Part shown: piece by piece, positions 56,700 through 64,000 of the stretch
How positions within the stretch are numbered: the first letter of the stretch is position 1
Layout: every line of letters starts with the position of its first letter
Assembly (NCBI GenBank): GCA_964036295.1
Contig: OZ038467.1
Span: 3,291,501 to 3,355,500 of the forward strand
Source of the DNA: Plumapathes pennacea
Taxonomy: Eukaryota > Cnidaria > Anthozoa > Antipatharia > Myriopathidae
Reading direction: 5' to 3'
Length of the DNA: 64,000 nucleotides
The notes under the pieces: generated by a model
The model's input: only the letters and a program-made list of their open reading frames with translations
What the model was told of the DNA's origin: nothing
The model's database searches: none
Position numbers and translations under genes: made by a program

Positions 56700-59600
56700 G
56701 CCAACGGATGAAGATAGATAAGGCAAATGTATTGCAAAACGTCTTCTTATAGTCCCAGGAAGGTTTCCTGAAAGTTTCAAGAGTTTTCAATTTTTGGCCA
56801 AAATCAGCAAAAAACCCTGTGCTATAGCCTTAGTATTTTTTCAGAATTCCAACATTTTTCGACAACCTCAGAATCACATGAAACTTTCAGGAGACGTTCC
56901 TGGGATTATGCCGACAAAGTTTGCATAGTTTTTGTAAACTTTTAGCCAACGCCTCGTGAGAAATTAGAGCAATTTCAAGCAAATCACGCACTAATTAATT
57001 CATCACACCTTTCGAGGAAAGGAGACAAGTTTAAGCTGCTATATCTCGCCAACGGATGAAGATAGATAAGGCAAATGTATTTCAAAAAGTCTTCTTATAG
57101 TCCCAGGAAGGTTTCCTGAAAGTTTCAGGAGTTTTCAATTTTTGGCCAAAATCGGCAAAAATCCCTGTGCTATAGCCTTAGTATTTTTTCAAAATTCCAA
57201 CATTTTTCGACCACCTCAGAATCGCATGAAACTTTCAGGAGACGTTCCTGGGACTATGCAGACAAAGTTTGCATAGTTTTTGTAAACTTTTAGCCCGCGC
57301 GTCGTGAGAAACTAGAACAATTTCAAGCAAATCACGCACTAATTAATTCATCACACCTTTTGGGGAAAGGAGACAAGTTTAAGCTGCTATATCTCGCCAA
57401 CGGATGAAGATAGATAAGGCAAATGTATTGCAAAACGTCTTCTTATAGTCCCAGGAAGGTTTCCTGAAAGTTTCAAGAGTTTTCAATTTTTGGCCAAAAT
57501 CAGCAAAAAACCCTGTGCTATAGCCTTAGTATTTTTTCAGAATTCCAACATTTTTCGACCACCTCAGAATCACATGAAACTTTCAGGAGACGTTCCTGGG
57601 ATTATACCGGCAAAGTTTGCATAGTTTTTGTAAACTTTTAGCCCGCACGTCGTGAGAAATTAGAGCAATTTCAAGCAAATTACGCACTAATTAATTCACC
57701 ACACCTTTCGGGGAAAGGAGCCAAGTTTAAGCTGCTATATCTCGCCAACGGATGAAGATAGATAAGGCAAATGTATTGCAAAAAGTCTTCTTATAGTCCC
57801 AGAAAGGTTTCCTGAAGGTTTCAAGAGTTTTCAATTTTTGGCCAAAATCGGCAAAAAACCCTGGCCTATAGCGTTAGTATTTTTTCAAAATGCCAACATT
57901 TTTCGACCACCTCAGAATCGCATGAAACTTTCAGGAGACGTTCCTGGGACTATGCAGACAAAGTTTGCATAGTTTTTGTAAACTTTTAGCCCGCGCGTCG
58001 TGAGAAATTAGAGCAATTTCAAGCAAATCACGCACTAATTAATTCATCACACCTTTCGAGGAAACAGACAAGTTTAAGCTCCTATATCTCGCCAACGGAT
58101 GAAGATAGATAAGGCAAATGTATTGCAAAACGTCTTCTTATAGTCCCAGGAAGGTTTCCTGAAAGTTTCAGGAGTTTTCAATTTTTTACCAAAATCGGCA
58201 AAAATCCCTGTGCTATAGCCTTAGTATTTTTTCAAAATTCCAACATTTTTCCACCATCTCAGAATCACATGAAACTTCCAGGAGACGTTCCTGGGATTAT
58301 GCCGACAAAGTTTGCATAGTTTTTGTAAACTTTTAGCCCGCGCCTCGTGAGAAATTAGAGCAATTTCAAGCAAATCACGCACTAATTAATTCATCACACC
58401 TTTTGGGGAAAGGAGACAAGTTTAAGCTGCTATATCTCGCCAACGGATGAAGATAGATAAGGCAAATGTATTGCAAAACGTCTTCTTATAGTCCCAGGAA
58501 GGTTTCCTGAAAGTTTCAGGAGTTTTCAATTTTTTACCAAAATCGGCAAAAATCCCTGTGCTATAGCCTTAGTATTTTTTCAAAATTCCAACATTTCTCG
58601 ACCATCTCAGAATCACATGAAACTTTCAGGAGACGTTCCTGGGACTATGCAGACAAAGTTTGCATAGTTTTTTTAAACTTTTAGCCCGCGCGTCGTGAGA
58701 AATTAGAGCAATTTCAAGCAAATCACGCACTAATTAATTCATCACACCTTTCGAGGAAACAGACAAGTTTAAGCTCCTATATCTCGCCAACGGATGAAGA
58801 TAGATAAGGCAAATGTATTGCAAAACGTCTTCTTATAGTCCCAGGAAGGTTTCCTGAAAGTTTCAGGAGTTTTCAATATTTGGTCAAAATCGGCAAAAAT
58901 CCCTGTGCTATAGCCTTAGTATTTTTTCAAAATTCCAACAATTTTCGACCACCTCAGAATCGCATGAAACTTTCAGGAGACGTTCCTGGGACTATGCAGA
59001 CAAAGTTTGCGTAGTTTTTGTAAAATTTTAGCCCGCGCCTCGTGAGAAATTAGATCAATTTCAAGCAAATCACGCACTAATTAATTCATCACACCTTTTG
59101 GGGAAAGGAGACAAGTTTAAGCTGCTATATCTCGCCAACGGATGAAGATAGATAAGGCAAATGTATTGCAAAACGTCTTCTTATAGTCCCGGGAAGGATT
59201 CCTGAAAGTTTCAAGAGTTTTCAATTTTTGGCCAAAATCAGCAAAAAAAACCCTGTGCTATAGCCTTAGTATTTTTTCAAAATTCCAACATTTTTCGACC
59301 ACCTCAGAATCGCATGAAACTTTCAGGAGACGTTCCTGGGACTATGCAGACAAAGTTTGCATAGTTTTTGTAAACTTTTAGCCCGCGCCTCGTGAGAAAT
59401 TAGAGCAATTTCAAGCAAATCACGCATTAATTAATTCATCACACCTTTTGGGGAAAGGAGACAAGTTTAAGCTGCTATATCTCGCCAACGGATGAAGATA
59501 GATAAGGCAAATGTATTGCAAAACGTCTTCTTATAGTCCCAGGAAGGTTTCCTGAAAGTTTCAGGAGTTTTCAATTTTTTACCAAAATCGGCAAAAATCC

Positions 59601-62600
59601 CTGTGCTATAGCCTTAGTATTTTTTCAAAATTCCAACATTTCTCGACCATCTCAGAATCACATGAAACTTTCAGGAGACGTTCCTGGGATTATGCCGACA
59701 AAGTTTGCATAGTTTTTGTAAACTTTTAGCCCGCGCCTCGTGAGAAATTAGAGCAATTTCAAGCAAATAACGCACTAATTAATTCATCACACCTTTCGAG
59801 GAAAGGAGACAAGTTTAAGCTGCTATATCTCGCCAACGGATGAAGATAGATAAGGCAAATGTATTGCAAAACGTCTTCTTATAGTCCCAGGAAGGTTTCC
59901 TGAAAGTTTCAGGAGTTTTCAATATTTGGTCAAAATCGGCAAAAATCCCTGTGCTATAGCCTTAGTATTTTTTCAAAATTCCAACATTTTTCGACCACCT
60001 CAGAATCGCATGAAACTTTCAGGAGACGTTCCTGGGACTATGCAGACAAAGTTTGCATAGTTTTTGTAAACTTTTAGCCCGCGCGTCGTGAGAAATTAGA
60101 GCAATTTCAAGCATATCACGCACTAATTAATTCATCACACCTTTCGAGGAAAGGAGACAAGTTTAAGCTGCTATATCTCGCCAACGGATGAAGATAGATA
60201 AGGCAAATGTATTGCAAAACGTCTTCTTATAGTCCCAGGAAGGTTTCCTGAAAGTTTCAGGAGTTTTCAATATTTGGTCAAAATCGGCAAAAATCCCTGT
60301 GCTATAGCCTTAGTATTTTTTCAAAATTCCAACATTTTTCGACCACCTCAGAATCGCATGAAACTTTCAGGAGACGTTCCTGGGACTATGCAGACAAAGT
60401 TTGCATAGTTTTTGTAAACTTTTAGCCCGCGCCTCGTGAAAAATTAGAGCAATTTCAAGCATATCACGCACTAATTAATTCATCACACCTTTCGAGGAAA
60501 GGAGACAAGTTTAAGCTGCTATATCTCGCCAACGGATGAAGATAGATAAGGCAAATGTATTGCAAAACGTCTTCTTATAATCCGAGGAAGGTTTCCTGAA
60601 AGTTTCAGGAGTTTTCAATATTTGGTCAAAATCGGCAAAAATCCCTGTGCTATAGCCTTAGTATTTTTTCAAAATTCCAACATTTTTCGACCACCTCAGA
60701 ATCGCATGAAACTTTCAGGAGACGTTCCGGGGACTATGCAGACAAAGTTTGCATAGTTTTTGTAAACTTTTAGCCCGCGCGTCGTGAGAAATTAGAGCAA
60801 TTTCAAGCAAATCACGCACTAATTAATTCATCACACCTTTCGAGGAAAGGAGACAAGTTTAAGCTGCTATATCTCGCCAACGGATGAAGATAGATAAGGC
60901 AAATGTATTGCAAAACGTCTTCTTATAGTCCCAGGAAGGTTTCCTGAAAGTTTCAGGAGTTTTCAATTTTTTACCAAAATCGGCAAAAATCCCTGTGCTA
61001 TAGCCTTAGTATTTTTTCAAAATTCCAACATTTTTCCACCATCTCAGAATCACATGAAACTTCCAGGAGACGTTCCTGGGATTATGCCGACAAAGTTTGC
61101 ATAGTTTTTGTAAACTTTTAGCCCGCGCCTCGTGAGAAATTAGAGCAATTTCAAGCAAATCACGCACTAATTAATTCATCACACCTTTTGGGGAAAGGAG
61201 ACAAGTTTAAGCTGCTATATCTCGCCAACGGATGAAGATAGATAAGGCAAATGTATTGCAAAACGTCTTCTTATAGTCCCAGGAAGGTTTCCTGAAAGTT
61301 TCAAGAGTTTTCAATTTTTGGCCAAAATCAGCAAAAAACCCTGTGCTATAGCCTTAGTATTTTTTCAGAATTCCAACATTTTTCGACAACCTCAGAATCA
61401 CATGAAACTTTCAGGAGACGTTCCTGGGATTATGCCGACAAAGTTTGCATAGTTTTTGTAAACTTTTAGCCAACGCCTCGTGAGAAATTAGAGCAATTTC
61501 AAGCAAATCACGCACTAATTAATTCATCACACCTTTCGAGGAAAGGAGACAAGTTTAAGCTGCTATATCTCGCCAACGGATGAAGATAGATAAGGCAAAT
61601 GTATTTCAAAAAGTCTTCTTATAGTCCCAGGAAGGTTTCCTGAAAGTTTCAGGAGTTTTCAATTTTTGGCCAAAATCGGCAAAAATCCCTGTGCTATAGC
61701 CTTAGTATTTTTTCAAAATTCCAACATTTTTCGACCACCTCAGAATCGCATGAAACTTTCAGGAGACGTTCCTGGGACTATGCAGACAAAGTTTGCATAG
61801 TTTTTGTAAACTTTTAGCCCGCGCGTCGTGAGAAACTAGAACAATTTCAAGCAAATCACGCACTAATTAATTCATCACACCTTTTGGGGAAAGGAGACAA
61901 GTTTAAGCTGCTATATCTCGCCAACGGATGAAGATAGATAAGGCAAATGTATTGCAAAACGTCTTCTTATAGTCCCAGGAAGGTTTCCTGAAAGTTTCAA
62001 GAGTTTTCAATTTTTGGCCAAAATCAGCAAAAAACCCTGTGCTATAGCCTTAGTATTTTTTCAGAATTCCAACATTTTTCGACCACCTCAGAATCACATG
62101 AAACTTTCAGGAGACGTTCCTGGGATTATACCGGCAAAGTTTGCATAGTTTTTGTAAACTTTTAGCCCGCACGTCGTGAGAAATTAGAGCAATTTCAAGC
62201 AAATTACGCACTAATTAATTCACCACACCTTTCGGGGAAAGGAGCCAAGTTTAAGCTGCTATATCTCGCCAACGGATGAAGATAGATAAGGCAAATGTAT
62301 TGCAAAAAGTCTTCTTATAGTCCCAGAAAAGTTTCCTGAAGGTTTCAAGAGTTTTCAATTTTTGGCCAAAATCGGCAAAAAACCCTGGCCTATAGCGTTA
62401 GTATTTTTTCAAAATGCCAACATTTTTCGACCACCTCAGAATCGCATGAAACTTTCAGGAGACGTTCCTGGGACTATGCAGACAAAGTTTGCATAGTTTT
62501 TGTAAACTTTTAGCCCGCGCGTCGTGAGAAATTAGAGCAATTTCAAGCAAATCACGCACTAATTAATTCATCACACCTTTCGAGGAAACAGACAAGTTTA

Positions 62601-64000
62601 AGCTCCTATATCTCGCCAACGGATGAAGATAGATAAGGCAAATGTATTGCAAAACGTCTTCTTATAGTCCCAGGAAGGTTTCCTGAAAGTTTCAGGAGTT
62701 TTCAATTTTTTACCAAAATCGGCAAAAATCCCTGTGCTATAGCATTAGTATTTTTTCAAAATTCCAACATTTTTCCACCATCTCAGAATCACATGAAACT
62801 TCCAGGAGACGTTCCTGGGATTATGCCGACAAAGTTTGCATAGTTTTTGTAAACTTTTAGCCCGCGCCTCGTGAGAAATTAGAGCAATTTCAAGCAAATC
62901 ACGCATTAATTAATTCATCACACCTTTTGGGGAAAGGAGACAAGTTTAAGCTGCTATATCTCGCCAACGGATGAAGATAGATAAGGCAAATGTATTGCAA
63001 AACGTCTTCTTATAGTCCCAGGAAGGTTTCCTGAAAGTTTCAGGAGTTTTCAATTTTTTACCAAAATCGGCAAAAATCCCTGTGCTATAGCCTTAGTATT
63101 TTTTCAAAATTCTAACATTTCTCGACCATCTCAGAATCACATGAAACTTTCAGGAGACGTTCCTGGGACTATGCAGACAAAGTTTGCATAGTTTTTTTAA
63201 ACTTTTAGCCCGCGCGTCGTGAGAAATTAGAGCAATTTCAAGCAAATCACGCACTAATTAATTCATCACACCTTTCGAGGAAACAGACAAGTTTAAGCTC
63301 CTATATCTCGCCAACGGATGAAGATAGATAAGGCAAATGTATTGCAAAACGTCTTCTTATAGTCCCAGGAAGGTTTCCTGAAAGTTTCAGGAGTTTTCAA
63401 TATTTGGTCAAAATCGGCAAAAATCCCTGTGCTATAGCCTTAGTATTTTTTCAAAATTCCAACAATTTTCGACCACCTCAGAATCGCATGAAACTTTCAG
63501 GAGACGTTCCTGGGACTATGCAGACAAAGTTTGCGTAGTTTTTGTAAAATTTTAGCCCGCGCCTCGTGAGAAATTAGATCAATTTCAAGCAAATCACGCA
63601 CTAATTAATTCATCACACCTTTTGGGGAAAGGAGACAAGTTTAAGCTGCTATATCTCGCCAACGGATGAAGATAGATAAGGCAAATGTATTGCAAAACGT
63701 CTTCTTATAGTCCCGGGAAGGATTCCTGAAAGTTTCAAGAGTTTTCAATTTTTGGCCAAAATCAGCAAAAAAAACCCTGTGCTATAGCCTTAGTATTTTT
63801 TCAAAATTCCAACATTTTTCGACCACCTCAGAATCGCATGAAACTTTCAGGAGACGTTCCTGGGACTATGCAGACAAAGTTTGCATAGTTTTTGTAAACT
63901 TTTAGCCCGCGCCTCGTGAGAAATTAGAGCAATTTCAAGCAAATCACGCATTAATTAATTCATCACACCTTTTGGGGAAAGGAGACAAGTTTAAGCTGCT
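56700..64000. repeat. Thirteen-monomer higher-order repeat (4524 bp), second copy cut by the window edge
   Basis: The rare variants all recur at a distance of 4524 bp (13 x 348): GACAACCTCAG at 56861 and 61385, ATTATACCGGCAAAG at 57601 and 62125, CGAGGAAACAGACAAG at 58057 and 62581 and again at 58752 and 63276. In regions I compared they match almost base for base. The match fails before about 61200 (TAGAGCAATTT against TAGAACAATTT 4524 bp earlier), which places the junction there. Confidence 0.85.

Larger units (their letters stand above)
42881..64000. repeat. 348-bp satellite array, about 60 monomers, continuing past the right edge
   Basis: The phrase TTAAGCTGCTATATCTCGCC recurs with period 348 (for example 53203, 53551, 53899, 54247, 54595). 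The leftmost copies (42.9-44.5 kb) are the most diverged in sequence and length. Rightward copies become nearly identical. A 272-bp variant lacks about 76 bp (from CGCGCGTCGTGAGAAATTAG on) and occurs around 46.9, 47.5, 48.8, 49.4 and 52.1 kb. Each monomer has a 31-bp inverted repeat (example: 53269-53299 and 53399-53429). Higher-order blocks of 696, 1044, 1936 and 4524 bp can be read. It is non-coding: short ORFs such as 43674-43958 (minus) are by-products. Confidence 0.97.

Overview
The window is eukaryotic and almost certainly from an anthozoan cnidarian, probably a stony coral or a relative. It has introns with GT/AG ends, a tandem pair of intronless class A GPCRs, an intact BEL/Pao retrotransposon, many small terminal-inverted-repeat elements, and animal-type PCMT and rhodanese genes next to PDX1 and PDX2. 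Most animals lack the two vitamin B6 synthase genes, but sponges and cnidarians are reported to keep them. The taxon is inferred from gene content; no search was run.

Layout. 0.4-1.2 kb: four exons of PDX1 on the minus strand, with the 3' half off the left edge. 1.2-5.2 kb: no gene I can support, and one MITE. 5.3-7.1 kb: a two-exon, PLP-dependent class V aminotransferase behind a clear TATA box. 9.1-14.7 kb: a duplicated GPCR block with two complete receptors on the minus strand, a third inverted copy that keeps only the 5' region, and foldback elements between them. 15.1-16.7 kb: complete two-exon PDX2. 18.5-19.3 kb: a rhodanese copy without a recognisable first exon. 20.2-22.3 kb: a TIR element carrying a broken SWIM-zinc-finger ORF and a 166-bp tandem array. 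22.4-29.7 kb: a BEL/Pao element with LTRs that differ at one base and a 5-bp target-site duplication. 31.6-35.1 kb: a complete rhodanese gene head to head with PCMT, their start codons 42 bp apart. 36.7-40.0 kb: a three-exon acidic nuclear-type protein that I do not recognise. 40.7 kb: a small ORF in divergent orientation. 41.2-41.9 kb: two minisatellites. 42.5 kb to the right edge: about 60 copies of a 348-bp satellite, not closed in this window.

How it fits together. PDX1 and PDX2 together form PLP synthase (PDX2 makes ammonia, PDX1 builds the ring). Here they lie in divergent orientation about 14 kb apart with a PLP enzyme between them, which is a B6-themed neighbourhood. The two rhodanese genes are paralogues separated by transposon insertions. 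The last third of the window is one satellite domain in which several tiers of higher-order repeat (2-, 3-, 6- and 13-monomer blocks) can be read directly. Each monomer carries a 31-bp inverted repeat able to fold into a long hairpin. This domain, with its nested amplification history, is the most unusual structure in the window.
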